From positions 1 through 59,595 of the forward strand of contig EQ973343.1 of NCBI GenBank assembly GCA_000158655.1: DNA of 59,595 bases. The letters are read 5' to 3'. Each line of letters begins with the position of its first letter. Positions within the stretch are counted from its first letter, which is position 1. Shown one piece after another: positions 7,664 through 16,535 of the stretch. Source of the stretch: [Clostridium] methylpentosum DSM 5476. GTDB lineage: Bacteria; Bacillota; Clostridia; Oscillospirales; Ruminococcaceae. Position numbers and translations under genes: made by a program. The notes below the pieces were generated by a model. The model was not told the origin of the DNA, ran no database searches, and was given only the letters and a program-made list of their open reading frames with translations.

Positions 7664-8632
7664 TTATTCCAAGGAAAAGGTGACCGTCACATCGCCGTTT
7701 CCAAGCGCCTCCTTCCAGCCGGTCAAGTCGTCGATAGTTCCAAGCCTTGTGTAATTCCAGGAATTGGAACCGTAAAAAACAACGATTTGGTCCCCATTGT
7801 ATAAAACAATATCGCCCGCCTGAGTTGTGATCTGTCCGTTACTGGCGGGAAGGCTGACGCCGAGAGAACCCACCTTCTCAAAGCCGGAGTAATCGCGCAT
7901 TTGGATTGTGACAGGCGCGTTCTTCATCCTCTGTACCAATGCGTCAACCGCTGCATTTTCCTCCAAAGTCGCTGTAAAGGTGTCGCTTCCAATCTGTACC
8001 TTCATTTTTATGGCTGCAATCTCCTCTGAATTGCTCCCATCAGCAGCTTGCCCTGCGCCCTCGCTTTCCGTGGAGGAATCCATCGCAGCTTGCGCAGACT
8101 GGGAGGAGGCGTTTTCAGGGCGTGAGGCGGAAGATGCATCAACAAGTTCAATTTGAATTTCACCAGTTAACTCAGAAATAAACTCAGCGCCAGTGATAAC
8201 CTCTCCCAGGCCATACAGACCGCTGGCTCCCCTGCACTCTTCATAGAATATTGCAATGTTTCCCCAGGGGGCGTAATACGCAAGTGTCCCAGAAGGCCCT
8301 TTTGCCAATGGAGTATTCCTGGTATCCAATTCTTCTGAAGGATAAAATATTTTCTCACTCTCAGCATAATCCTCTACCGATACAGATAATGGGAGTTGGC
8401 GATAAAAGGAATCCGCTGCGGGAGAATGGTTCAGCTGAAAAATCATTTTGTTTCCTGAACCAGTCGTTATCTGTATCTCCCTGCTGTCATCGCTCTTTTG
8501 TTCCCCAACTGTCCCCGAATCACCAGAAAGAGAGGAGGCATCCTCCAGCTGTTGACCGCTTTGTACCGTACCGCAGGCCGCGAGAGAAAAAAGAAGAACC
8601 GACACTACCAGTATGGAAAAGAGTTTTTTCAT
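7664..8632 (-). CDS. Lipoprotein with two cyclophilin-like fold domains
   Basis: A 322-residue predicted lipoprotein. The signal ends in the lipobox LAAC (Cys 20). A first cyclophilin-like domain spans about 52-165 (QLNHSPAADSFYRQLPLSV, then APWGNIAIFYEEC and GLYGLGEVI). A low-complexity Ser/Ala/Glu linker runs 168-205. A second, shorter domain spans about 206-322 (NAPVTIQMRDYSG, GDIVLYNGDQIVVFYGSNSW, YTRLGTIDDL). Both look like the Cyclophil_like2 family found next to redox enzymes in Clostridia; the biochemical role is unknown. GGAGG precedes the ATG at 8632. A one-domain relative is encoded at 11344-11919 in the same operon. Confidence 0.85.
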   Translation of the reverse strand: MKKLFSILVVSVLLFSLAACGTVQSGQQLEDASSLSGDSGTVGEQKSDDSREIQITTGSGNKMIFQLNHSPAADSFYRQLPLSVSVEDYAESEKIFYPSEELDTRNTPLAKGPSGTLAYYAPWGNIAIFYEECRGASGLYGLGEVITGAEFISELTGEIQIELVDASSASRPENASSQSAQAAMDSSTESEGAGQAADGSNSEEIAAIKMKVQIGSDTFTATLEENAAVDALVQRMKNAPVTIQMRDYSGFEKVGSLGVSLPASNGQITTQAGDIVLYNGDQIVVFYGSNSWNYTRLGTIDDLTGWKEALGNGDVTVTFSLE

Positions 8633-8649
8633 CCTTGCTCGCCTCCTTT

Positions 8650-9189
8650 TCAGACCTTGCTGCCCATGTGATAAGCATCCCGCAGCGCTTGATGGCCCTC
8701 TATCTCTCCGGCTTCGTTTACACCGCCCGCAAAAACAGACCCCGACAATCGCGCCCGTTCAAAACAGGCAATCCAGCCTTCCAGCCCTCCAATAGCCCGG
8801 CTGTCCACACCTTTTTCATCCTCTGCGGCTGTGGATAAAAAATAAATTTCTTTAAAACGGTAGTCCGATCCGTAAAGGGAGTTGACGCGGTCCAACAGTG
8901 TCTTCATCTGCCCGGACATCTCGTAATAATAAATCGGCGTGGCGAATACAAGGACATCCGCATCCTGCATCCGCTGCGCAATCTCCACCGCATCGTCCTG
9001 AATGACGCAGCTTCCGGTTTTCTGACAGACCAGACAGCCCTTGCAAAACCCAATGTTTTTTCCTCTCAGTGAAATTTCCTGTACCCGATGCCCCGCATCC
9101 CGTGCACCCTTTGCAAAGGCGCTGGCAACCGCTTCGGAATTGCTGTTTTTGCGCAGGCTTGTGGATAGGATCAAAACGTTTTTTAGCAT
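8650..9189 (-). CDS. NADPH-dependent FMN reductase / flavodoxin family protein
   Basis: A 179-residue flavodoxin-fold oxidoreductase that should bind FMN and use NAD(P)H. VLILSTSLRKNSNSEAVA forms the phosphate-binding loop. FCKGCLVCQKTGSCVIQDDA carries the cysteine motif and DDA/DDM. ADVLVFATPIYYYEMSGQMK and LLDRVNSLYG form the flavin-contacting region. The ribosome site GGAAGGG lies upstream of the ATG at 9189. Its stop lies 17 bp before the start of the lipoprotein gene at 8632. It is the intact counterpart of the broken gene at 4960-5400. Confidence 0.92.
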   Translation of the reverse strand: MLKNVLILSTSLRKNSNSEAVASAFAKGARDAGHRVQEISLRGKNIGFCKGCLVCQKTGSCVIQDDAVEIAQRMQDADVLVFATPIYYYEMSGQMKTLLDRVNSLYGSDYRFKEIYFLSTAAEDEKGVDSRAIGGLEGWIACFERARLSGSVFAGGVNEAGEIEGHQALRDAYHMGSKV

Positions 9190-9231
9190 TCTCTGCCCTT
9201 CCTTTCCATAAATTTCATCCAGTTTTATTTA

Positions 9232-9525
9232 TCACATCCAGTATCTTTCCAGCGCCTCCTCTTGTTTCGGCGTGTAGGCCACACGCCCAATACAGAGTTT
9301 CTCTTGAGCGATTCGCTGTATCTCGTCAACCTGTTTCTGTTCAAAAGCTCCGCATACTTCCAGCACGCCAAAGCCCTGACCAATCAGCTCTTTTGTTTTA
9401 TGCAACGCTTCTTCTGGATTTCGCACTGTAAAAATACAGATTTCAAGATCGCCTGTCTAAAAAATTTCCGTATGGTGATCTGGCTGAAACAGTGGGTTCA
9501 TCAGCATCACTGCGAATTTTTTCAT
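9232..9525 (-). pseudogene. DUF6506-like small protein with an in-frame amber stop
   Basis: From an ATG at 9525 (GAGGAT upstream) the frame reads MKKFAVMLMNPLFQPDHHTE, then stops at TAG 9457-9459 (codon 23). It reopens as TGDLEICIFTVRNPEEAL and runs on through ELIGQGFGVLEVCGAFEQKQ to a TGA at 9232. The whole (97 codons) resembles the small DUF6506 family (xxELCGAFGP-type core). Only one base change separates it from an intact gene, so loss is recent or the base is an error. The function of the family is not known to me. Confidence 0.7.
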
Positions 9526-9538
9526 GCCGTTATCCTCT

Positions 9539-10168
9539 TTATGTCATCGAACTGATCTCACTGAAAAATCCAATCAGGACCGCAGCTCCCAACAAGGACA
9601 GAATAGCGCCGAAAACCTTATTCAGCTTGGTGAGATCGATTTGTTTTGCCTTTTTCTTGAGGGCTTCTGTTGCTGCGGCCAAAATTCCCCACCAAATGAA
9701 CGTGCCGAGAAACACACCGCCTACCAACAAAATTCCTTTGAGCAGCCCGGTCTCTGCTGTAATTCCAAACCAGGAAAAGGCCAAAAGAAAGGTAATTATA
9801 GCTGCCGGATTGGTAATTCCCACCGCAAATGAGGAAAAAAACATCCGAAGGTAGTCCGAAGCCTCCGCTTCTTTTACCCTGCCGCTGCCTTTTTTCAATA
9901 ATAATCCAATTCCCATAGCAAGTATGAGTACCCCGCCTATGCAGTGGATGATATCCTGCCCTTTTAACAAAAACTCCGAAATCAGCGTCAGCCCAAAAGC
10001 TCCAACAGATGCATAGAAGCAATCCGCCACCGAAGAACCGAGCCCGGTGAGAAGCCCTGCCTTGACTCCACTGCTCCAGGTGCGCTGCACCGTCATAGCG
10101 CCAACTGCACCTGCCGGAACGCCGAACAGCAGCCCGATGAGAATCCCACGAAGCAGAAAACCAATCAT
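9539..10168 (-). CDS. LysE/RhtB family amino-acid exporter
   Basis: A 209-residue integral membrane protein with about six hydrophobic segments. The first is ILIGLLFGVPAGAVGAMTVQ, with the family P-x-G-P-like segment. Later segments include GSSVADCFYASVGAFGL and the NPAAIITFLLAF motif (N-P-x-A-x-x-x-F) that marks LysE/RhtB translocators. GGAGG precedes the ATG at 10168. Family members export amino acids or similar metabolites; the substrate here is unknown. Its place among a PLP C-S lyase and redox genes hints at export of a cysteine- or amine-type compound, which is inference. Confidence 0.93.
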   Translation of the reverse strand: MIGFLLRGILIGLLFGVPAGAVGAMTVQRTWSSGVKAGLLTGLGSSVADCFYASVGAFGLTLISEFLLKGQDIIHCIGGVLILAMGIGLLLKKGSGRVKEAEASDYLRMFFSSFAVGITNPAAIITFLLAFSWFGITAETGLLKGILLVGGVFLGTFIWWGILAAATEALKKKAKQIDLTKLNKVFGAILSLLGAAVLIGFFSEISSMT

Positions 10169-10180
10169 GGAATCCTCCTT

Positions 10181-11050
10181 TTAGGCACAGTCCTGATCGA
10201 CACACGCTTTGCAAAGAATCTGCGTTTTCTCCGGATCGACCTTATCCTTTTCCACAATCAGCTCGCCGATGCATTCAGCCCGAATGATCCCACCGGAGGG
10301 GTTCATGACACTGTCGATCCCGCCCAAAATCTGCGCATCCACAGTGGAGTACTCAAAGGCCAGTGTGGTATTGAGCAGTCTGCAATCCTTCATCACCAGG
10401 TGGTCGATATAACACATTCCCTGCAGGCTTTCGATGGTACAATTGACGAGCGTCAAATTTTTGGCGTTCCAGCCCAGGTATTCGCCGGAGAGAAAGGAGT
10501 CGTAGACAGTGACGTTTTCACTGTTCCAAAAAGCGTCTTTGGAGAGAAGGCGGGAGTTGTGAATCTCCACATTCTTGACTCCGTCAAAGGAGTAGTTTCC
10601 GTAAAGGGTCAGATTGTGGATGACCATGTTCTCACTGTTCATGGCAAAGTAATCTCCCTTTGCTGTGACGTCATCCAATTTAACGCCATCACAGCTCCAC
10701 AGCGTCTCTGCCGCGTTGGGAAGGGATACATGTTTGAGCGTCACATCATGGCACCGGCGAAAATTTTTCGGCGCTTCAATCGCGGAATCCTCTACCGCAA
10801 TGTGATCGGTGTACCAGACCCCTGCGCGGCCCATTTCAAACCAGGTACAGTTTTTCGCCGTGATGTTTTTTGCGTACCAAAGGGGATATTTCCACTTGAA
10901 CATACTCCCGTACAGTTCGATATCCCGGCTTTCCTTGAGCGGGGATTCGCCCTCCGCAAAAATCGTATCGTTGATTTTCAGGTTGCTGCCCTGAAAAAGC
11001 GGACGTTCTCCGGTGTAAAAGCCCCGTCTGATTTCTTTTTTATCGCTCAT
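10181..11050 (-). CDS. DUF3737 family protein (right-handed beta-helix)
   Basis: A 289-residue protein starting MSDKKEIRRGFYTGERPLFQ, with AAAGGAG 8 bp before the ATG at 11050; an upstream ATG at 11074 lacks a site. It is built of short repeats ending in polar turns (NxxxxNCT, xxxENVTVYDSFLSG, NAKNLTLVNCTI), as in parallel beta-helix proteins. The overall pattern (GERPLF at the start, WYxxNI, CHDVTLKH) matches DUF3737, a family common in gut Firmicutes with unknown function. It may bind or modify a polymer. It ends 12 bp upstream of the LysE start. Confidence 0.85.
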   Translation of the reverse strand: MSDKKEIRRGFYTGERPLFQGSNLKINDTIFAEGESPLKESRDIELYGSMFKWKYPLWYAKNITAKNCTWFEMGRAGVWYTDHIAVEDSAIEAPKNFRRCHDVTLKHVSLPNAAETLWSCDGVKLDDVTAKGDYFAMNSENMVIHNLTLYGNYSFDGVKNVEIHNSRLLSKDAFWNSENVTVYDSFLSGEYLGWNAKNLTLVNCTIESLQGMCYIDHLVMKDCRLLNTTLAFEYSTVDAQILGGIDSVMNPSGGIIRAECIGELIVEKDKVDPEKTQILCKACVDQDCA

Positions 11051-11082
11051 AAGATCGTCTCCTTTGCTGGTCAATTTGCCTA

Positions 11083-11310
11083 TTAAGCTTCTTTTTTGAT
11101 CTGATAAACCAGGTAGTCCAGGCAGTCGATGCGCTTTTCTTCCCGGTGCACCTTGTCAAGAAGTTGTTTTCGGTGGATAGAGAGCAGCTTCAACTGTTCT
11201 TTCCGGTCCCCTGCCTTCCTGAGAAGGAGAAACTGTTCCACAGTTTTCGGGTCGCACCCGGCATCCTTTAGGTTCTGAAGGATCGCCTGGGTTGAAGTGT
11301 ATTGCGGCAT
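11083..11310 (-). CDS. Small conserved helical protein
   Basis: A 75-residue charged, helical protein beginning MPQYTSTQAILQNLKDAGCD and ending in IDCLDYLVYQIKKEA. I recognise this pattern (QLKLL, RxxLLDKVHxxxxxIDCLDYLVY) as a small conserved Clostridia family without a named function. It lies 32 bp downstream of the cyclophilin-fold lipoprotein gene and 32 bp upstream of DUF3737, so it belongs to the operon. The ribosome site is weak (AGAAGAG). It may be a small regulator or adaptor. Confidence 0.72.
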   Translation of the reverse strand: MPQYTSTQAILQNLKDAGCDPKTVEQFLLLRKAGDRKEQLKLLSIHRKQLLDKVHREEKRIDCLDYLVYQIKKEA

Positions 11311-11343
11311 ATTCTTGATTTCATCTCTTCTCTGCGCAGTATT

Positions 11344-11919
11344 TTATGCTTTGTCGCTGATTCGGACAATTTGGTTTCCCCAGCCCTCCAAAACCGGATT
11401 GTTTTCTACTGCGGAGACAAACTCGTCTGTGGCGTCAAACGTACCGATTTTGGTGTACTCTTCATTGATCTGTGCGTCGTGGTAGTACAGGACGATCCGA
11501 TTGGGTTCGGAGTAGAAAACGTCGCCCGCATGGGCCTCTGTCACCACAGCGCCGTTTGAGGGAATCTCATACCGACTGGGGATATTGTAATACTCCATCA
11601 CATCGGATTCGTCAAAGCTGTACACAGGTAGCCGCCACTCGGTTGTTCCAACATATCCGGCGATGGCAGCGGCTGTGCTGTTGTCCTCCAGATGCATAGC
11701 AAACGGTTCTCCATCATCTCCAAAACGCACCGCCAATTCGGTGGCATCTGAGCTGGGCGCAGCGGTCCCGCTGGCGGAGGAAGATCCCGCCTGAGAGGAA
11801 GAAACCTGACTGGTAGATGGGGTGGATGGGGAAGACGGCTGTGCAGAATTGCTGCATCCCGCCAAAAGCGTACAAACGATGAGTGCTAAGCCAAGTAAAG
11901 CGGCAATTTGTTTTTTCAT
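11344..11919 (-). CDS. Lipoprotein with one cyclophilin-like fold domain
   Basis: A 191-residue predicted lipoprotein and first gene of the 11919-to-2728 run. The signal peptide ends with LLAGC (Cys 22). A Ser/Pro/Gln linker spans 24-60. One cyclophilin-like domain spans about 62-191 (FGDDGEPFAMHLEDNSTAAA, then GDVFYSEPNRIVLYYHD and EEYTKIGTFDAT). It is a relative of the second domain of the lipoprotein at 7664-8632. AAGGAG lies upstream of the ATG. It is expressed from a promoter whose -35 overlaps a probable LysR site (11973-12030). Anchored outside the cell; ligand unknown. Confidence 0.85.
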   Translation of the reverse strand: MKKQIAALLGLALIVCTLLAGCSNSAQPSSPSTPSTSQVSSSQAGSSSASGTAAPSSDATELAVRFGDDGEPFAMHLEDNSTAAAIAGYVGTTEWRLPVYSFDESDVMEYYNIPSRYEIPSNGAVVTEAHAGDVFYSEPNRIVLYYHDAQINEEYTKIGTFDATDEFVSAVENNPVLEGWGNQIVRISDKA

Positions 11920-11972
11920 TGTAAATCGCTCCTTGTCTATAAATTTGAAAAACCCTTTTTTGTTTCACTTAC

Positions 11973-12030
11973 AGTATAATAACTACGGATAAAAATAGCA
12001 AATACTTATATATAATAATTATAAATAGGT
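11973..12030 (-). promoter_or_regulatory. Promoter with probable LysR site for the 11919-to-2728 operon
   Basis: On the minus strand, TTTGCT (11997-12002), an 18-bp spacer and TATACT (11973-11978). The 17 bases 11995-12011, which cover the -35, are identical to 18355-18371 in front of the other operon. A second shared element, AATTATAAATAGGT against AATTATAGATAGGT, lies further upstream at about 12017-12030. This is the usual layout of a LysR-activated promoter. Confidence 0.75.
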
Positions 12031-12054
12031 TTTATCTATAGATATACAAAACAA

Positions 12055-14406
12055 CTACTCTGTCAGCAGTGCGGAAAGTCGCACCTTTTTGATTCTGTCC
12101 GCTGCCATCCAGGCGAATGCTGAGAACAGCACAACCACTGCGGTCGCGGGCAGCAGCACACTTTCCACTCCCGGCTGAGAGGAAAAATTACTGATACCCT
12201 GCATACGCATGAAGAATGCAACCAATGGATCGGTCAGGGCAGCGCTCAGAGCTGTGCCCAAAACACTGCCCAAAAGGGAGGCCAAACCGAACCGAAGGGC
12301 AAAGGAAAATCGAAGCTGCCCGGAGGAAAATCCCAGCGCCTGATAGATCCCCAGATCCTTCTGCTCGGCAAACAGCAGCTTGCCAGCAGTCAGAAGGGTG
12401 ACAATCAGCACAAATACCGCTACAATTCCGTAAAGAAAAATCATCATCAGCTGCATGGCGGAGAGAATTCCATACAGGCCGGGCCATGAGTTTTCATGGA
12501 GATAAACATCCCCACCATAGGTATCTTCCAACGCCTGCATGATCTGCGGCTGCAATTCGGGATCTGCGAGAAAATAGTGGGTGCACCACATGGTGGGGGA
12601 TTCCTCGCCGATCTGGTCATAGCCCTCCCGGTTCATCCCAATATTTGCGCCCATGTCATTGGCGCACTGATATATGCCGGTCACCCTGTATTCGGCGCTG
12701 CCCAGAGATGCCGCCACCGTTATGGTGTCGCCGACTCGCACCCCCAAATCCGATGCCACGAATTCGGTCAACACCACTTCATTGGGATTTTGGCAGGTGC
12801 GCCCTTGCAACAGATGAAAACGCTGCGAATCGGTGATGACATTCGCTGTGTAATCGATTCCGTTTACCGAAACGCTGGGCATGCCCAGCATGTACTGGTC
12901 GGCAATCGATGTGTATTGCTCAATGGTCTGCTCCACATCCTCGATTCCGGTTTCTCCCATGGGTTGGACGGCCATGTGCAGGTCCGCCGGGTGAAAGGCC
13001 TCCATGAGCCCTTCTCCGTTCGGCCCCAACCAGACGTTGATCCGGCCCAGCAGTGAGGCAAAGAAAACGAGCAGCATAGCAACAAGGCAGGCGCTGACAT
13101 ACCGTTTTTTCCCGGTGAGCAGTTGGCGCATAGCCAGCCAAAAACCCAATCCCCTTTTCCGAATCGGAAGTGTGTTGCCTATTTCTTTTGCCGCCTGCTC
13201 CGCCCCGCCTCGGATCGCCTGGTAGGGCGCAATGCTTTTTATTTTCCCGGTTTTGAGCCAGATGAAACCACAGAGCAGGCACAGAATCATGAGAAAAACC
13301 ACAAGGCAGAGCCCAGCAGGAAGTGCGGTGGGAATCAGCAATCCTGTGGTTGTCACAGTCATATGGCTGACAAGAGCCGAAACAGGAATGGAAACGAGGA
13401 CGCCAACTGCCACCCCGGACAGGATTCCCGTCAGGTACTGCAAAAGCTGGAGGATTCTCAGCTTCCGAACCGTAAAGCCCATCGTTTTTAAAATCCCCAT
13501 ATCTCGGTAGTCCTGCTCAATGGTGCTGCCAATGCTGTGGGAAAGCACCACCAGAGAAACCAAGAGAAGGATCACCACAAATGCCAGCAAAAGCCCGGTG
13601 AAAACATTTTGCAGTGTCAGCATAAACCCGGACAGCGCCGCGCGACTGTGGGTAAACTCCGCAAAGCTTGCAAGACTGGTGTTTTGATTGAGGGAAGCAT
13701 TCAGCTGCGCTGTACTCAGCGCACTGTCCTCCGCTTTTAAAATGTGAAGCATATACCCGGTGCGGGCCAATGCGTTGTGGCCGGAATCAGAAATCATCTC
13801 CGCGATCTCATTATAATCCTGCTCTGAGATTAAGAAGCTCTTCATTCCGATCATCGAGCTTCCCATGAAGGGATCTTCAAACCAGCCCTTCACCACAAAG
13901 GACTTATCTGCGCCGTTCCGCCCAATGGGAAAGGTGATGGCATCTCCAATTTGTACGCCGAACATAGAGGAAAGCGAGGGGGAAACATAGATTTCTCCCG
14001 GCGCGATTTGGGCGTTTCCCTCCTGATGCCCGGAGAGATCATCGGTGAAAATCTGATAGGGATAGACTTGTGGGTCGTAGGTGATCAGCTGTCCCTCGCT
14101 GTCAGAGGTTTGCTCTCCGATTTCGTATTCGGAATAGATCAAACTCTGCACACCCACGCGCTCCACATCCTCAAGAGAGGTGATTTCCTCTGCCAGCTCA
14201 TCCGGCTGTGAAAGGCCGGACACCCAGGCGGTCATCTCCCCAAATCCCAGCCGGTTCATTTCATCTGTGACAAAACGGCTGGAATTGCTCCACACCGACA
14301 AGACGGTGGCAAGTGAGACGGATACCAGAATCAGAAGGGAAAATACGCCCAAAATACTTCCTTTGTGGCGCTTGCTGTTTGCTCGCCACAGAGTTTTTAT
14401 TTCCAT
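12055..14406 (-). CDS. ABC transporter permease, FtsX/MacB type
   Basis: A 783-residue membrane protein with the duplicated FtsX layout: an N-terminal membrane segment, a large outer MacB-type domain (about 45-250), three segments at about 265-400, a fifth segment near 430, a second outer domain (about 455-640) and three final segments (about 645-770). ILKTMGFTVRKLRIL and GIYQALGFSSGQLRF are the two cytoplasmic coupling segments expected to contact the ATPase. It pairs with the ATPase gene 12 bp upstream. Such transporters move lipids, peptides or lipoproteins, or confer antimicrobial peptide resistance; the substrate is unknown. Last gene of the LysR-linked operon; it ends with TAG. Confidence 0.92.
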   Translation of the reverse strand: MEIKTLWRANSKRHKGSILGVFSLLILVSVSLATVLSVWSNSSRFVTDEMNRLGFGEMTAWVSGLSQPDELAEEITSLEDVERVGVQSLIYSEYEIGEQTSDSEGQLITYDPQVYPYQIFTDDLSGHQEGNAQIAPGEIYVSPSLSSMFGVQIGDAITFPIGRNGADKSFVVKGWFEDPFMGSSMIGMKSFLISEQDYNEIAEMISDSGHNALARTGYMLHILKAEDSALSTAQLNASLNQNTSLASFAEFTHSRAALSGFMLTLQNVFTGLLLAFVVILLLVSLVVLSHSIGSTIEQDYRDMGILKTMGFTVRKLRILQLLQYLTGILSGVAVGVLVSIPVSALVSHMTVTTTGLLIPTALPAGLCLVVFLMILCLLCGFIWLKTGKIKSIAPYQAIRGGAEQAAKEIGNTLPIRKRGLGFWLAMRQLLTGKKRYVSACLVAMLLVFFASLLGRINVWLGPNGEGLMEAFHPADLHMAVQPMGETGIEDVEQTIEQYTSIADQYMLGMPSVSVNGIDYTANVITDSQRFHLLQGRTCQNPNEVVLTEFVASDLGVRVGDTITVAASLGSAEYRVTGIYQCANDMGANIGMNREGYDQIGEESPTMWCTHYFLADPELQPQIMQALEDTYGGDVYLHENSWPGLYGILSAMQLMMIFLYGIVAVFVLIVTLLTAGKLLFAEQKDLGIYQALGFSSGQLRFSFALRFGLASLLGSVLGTALSAALTDPLVAFFMRMQGISNFSSQPGVESVLLPATAVVVLFSAFAWMAADRIKKVRLSALLTE

Positions 14407-14418
14407 ACCAAGCCCCCC

Positions 14419-15171
14419 TTACCACGCCAGAGAAGCGAGCCATTCGCTGACCTTTTGTTCCCGCTCTTTTGCTGCATCGCCGATATAGGGCGGCATGGAC
14501 AGCTCGTCAAGAATCATCCCGTCCTCCAAGTAGAGAATTCGTGTGCCGCGAACCGCCGCTCTCAAATCGTGAGTCACCATGAGGATGCTCTGGCCGTCCC
14601 GGTTGAGCTCAGTGAATAAATCTAAGACTTCCTCTGAGTTGTGTTTATTCAGCGCGCCGGTGGGCTCGTCCGCAAACAACAGTCCCGGGTGATTGATCAT
14701 CGCCCTTGCGATGGCGGCCCGCTGCGCCTCCCCGCCAGAGGTCTGTGCTGGAAGCCGATTTTTTGCGCTCTCTACATGCATTTGGGAAAGCAGTGCATCC
14801 GCCCGTTTTTCTACCTCCTTTCCAGACCGCGCTTTATTCAGATACCCTGCCACCGCCACGTTCTCAAATAGAGTGAGATTGCTGACCAAATGGGTCTGTT
14901 GAAACACAAAACCGAATTCCTTTGTGCGAAGGGTCGCCATCTGTCTTTCCTTCAGGTGGCTGATCTCTCGGCCCTGATAGGAAACCGATCCGGCGGTGAT
15001 GTCATCCATCCCGCTGAGGGCATAGAGCAGGGTGGATTTTCCCGCGCCCGAAGGCCCCATGATAATGGTAAAATCGCCCGCATAGATTTCCGTACTGATC
15101 TGATTCAGCACCGGTTCCCCGCTGCCGAACTGTTTGACAATCTTCCTTGCCGAAAGAAGAGCTTTTTTCAT
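14419..15171 (-). CDS. ABC transporter ATP-binding protein (MacB/LolD type)
   Basis: A 250-residue ATPase. Walker A is GPSGAGKSTLLYALSG (about residue 38-53), the Q-loop is in FGFVFQQTHLV, the signature is TSGGEAQRAAIARA (a variant of LSGGQ), and Walker B is GLLFADEPTGALN, followed by the H-loop in MVTHDLRAAV. It begins inside the end of the PaaK-like gene (ATGA overlap at 15168-15171), so the two are translationally coupled. It drives the FtsX-type permease at 12055-14406. Confidence 0.95.
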   Translation of the reverse strand: MKKALLSARKIVKQFGSGEPVLNQISTEIYAGDFTIIMGPSGAGKSTLLYALSGMDDITAGSVSYQGREISHLKERQMATLRTKEFGFVFQQTHLVSNLTLFENVAVAGYLNKARSGKEVEKRADALLSQMHVESAKNRLPAQTSGGEAQRAAIARAMINHPGLLFADEPTGALNKHNSEEVLDLFTELNRDGQSILMVTHDLRAAVRGTRILYLEDGMILDELSMPPYIGDAAKEREQKVSEWLASLAW

Positions 15172-16535
15172 ATTGCTTCCTCCATTTCAAACGAATCCGA
15201 TGTTCTAATCAGCGGCTTTTTCCCCGTCTTGGGATTGGGCAGTATTTGATCCGTAAACCGCACAGAAAACTGCACATAGTCCAGCTGTTTTTCCCGTAAA
15301 ATCCCCTGCATCTGCCGGAGCATCTCGGACTGTACCGCGGGGCGTTTGGCTGTATCGGGTACTTCTGCCAGCATTTCAAAGGTATCCGGAGCTGTCTGCT
15401 GAAACTGATAATCCACCAGCCCCTGGATGCAAAAGCCTTCCACTGCCAGCGGATGGAGGAAATCTCGATGCCCGTCCCCATCTTCAAACCACAAAAGCTC
15501 CTCGCTGCGGCCCAAAAGAATTTCCGCATGGGTGAAGGGGCTGCTGTCAACCGGTTCCCTCAGAATCAGGCGGTCTGTAATCTGGTAGCGGATCAGCGGC
15601 TGTGCAAAATTATAGAGGCAGGTGAGGTACATCACACCGTTTTCCACTTCAATGACATTCAAATCGTCAAACAGCAGCATGCCGTTCTCTGTCCCTGTCT
15701 CTGCGCCCAGCGCCAGAGATTCGCTGGCGCCGTAGATGTTGATCACAGGACAGCGGAAAGCCTGCTCCAAAAAGGAGCGAAGTCCGGCGCCAAGCGGTTC
15801 GCCACAGGAGACGACGCGAGAAACAGAGACCTTCACATCTCCCTTTTGCACCAGCTCCCCCAAAATTTTAATTGCGGAGGGATACCCGATGACGATATTG
15901 GGCCGAAACTTTTGAATCGCTTCAATCCATTCTGCAAGGGGTGTTTTGATATCCAGATACAGCTGGCTGCCCCCGATCCCGTCGATGCCATCCCCGACAG
16001 CCATCGCTCCGCCGTAACGCCCATCCGTTGCCGCGATATACACAATGCGCGGCCTGCCGAGCAGCAGCTTTAAAATCTGCGGCATCTTCATGTCCCAAAG
16101 AGCACCCCGGACAATCCCCAGCAGCATGCTGTTCCACGCGGCTTTATCATAGACAAAATAGCCGGGTGTTCCGGTGCTGCCGGAGGAATGCACCACATGG
16201 TACTTGCCGAGATACGGTTTGCGGTCCACCTGCACCTGGGCGTCAAACCTGCGCAGATCCGACTGTTTTAAATCCGGGAGGGTGACTAGCTCGTCAAAGT
16301 GCTCCATCAGGACGGTTTTATCAATGGTGGGAAACTCAGAGAGCGCAAGGTCTGCAAGCTGTTCTTTGTTGATCCCAGCTTTTTCAAAGGTTCTGCGGTA
16401 AAAGGCGGAATGTTCCCATGCATAAAAGAGCAGTTTCCTGAGTTTCTTTTGCTGCAATTCCTGCATCTGCTCTCTTGTTTTGCGTTCATTCTTTTTCAGG
16501 TGATACAGTTCGCGTAATAAGTGAATGTATTTCAT
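15168..16535 (-). CDS. PaaK/CapK-like adenylate-forming enzyme
   Basis: A 455-residue member of the phenylacetate-CoA ligase/CapK branch of the ANL superfamily, expected to activate a carboxylic acid with ATP. The P-loop is [15 protein letters not shown] (about 112-126), NIYGASES is the A5-type motif, [10 protein letters not shown] holds the adenine/ribose-binding Asp, and the C-terminal [13 protein letters not shown] offers the catalytic Lys. Family members include CapK of capsule loci. It overlaps by 4 bp both the serine acetyltransferase pseudogene upstream and the ABC ATPase downstream. The acid and acceptor are unknown; an acylated cell-surface or secreted product exported by the ABC pair is plausible inference. 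Confidence 0.88.
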   Translation of the reverse strand: MKYIHLLRELYHLKKNERKTREQMQELQQKKLRKLLFYAWEHSAFYRRTFEKAGINKEQLADLALSEFPTIDKTVLMEHFDELVTLPDLKQSDLRRFDAQVQVDRKPYLGKYHVVHSSGSTGTPGYFVYDKAAWNSMLLGIVRGALWDMKMPQILKLLLGRPRIVYIAATDGRYGGAMAVGDGIDGIGGSQLYLDIKTPLAEWIEAIQKFRPNIVIGYPSAIKILGELVQKGDVKVSVSRVVSCGEPLGAGLRSFLEQAFRCPVINIYGASESLALGAETGTENGMLLFDDLNVIEVENGVMYLTCLYNFAQPLIRYQITDRLILREPVDSSPFTHAEILLGRSEELLWFEDGDGHRDFLHPLAVEGFCIQGLVDYQFQQTAPDTFEMLAEVPDTAKRPAVQSEMLRQMQGILREKQLDYVQFSVRFTDQILPNPKTGKKPLIRTSDSFEMEEAI

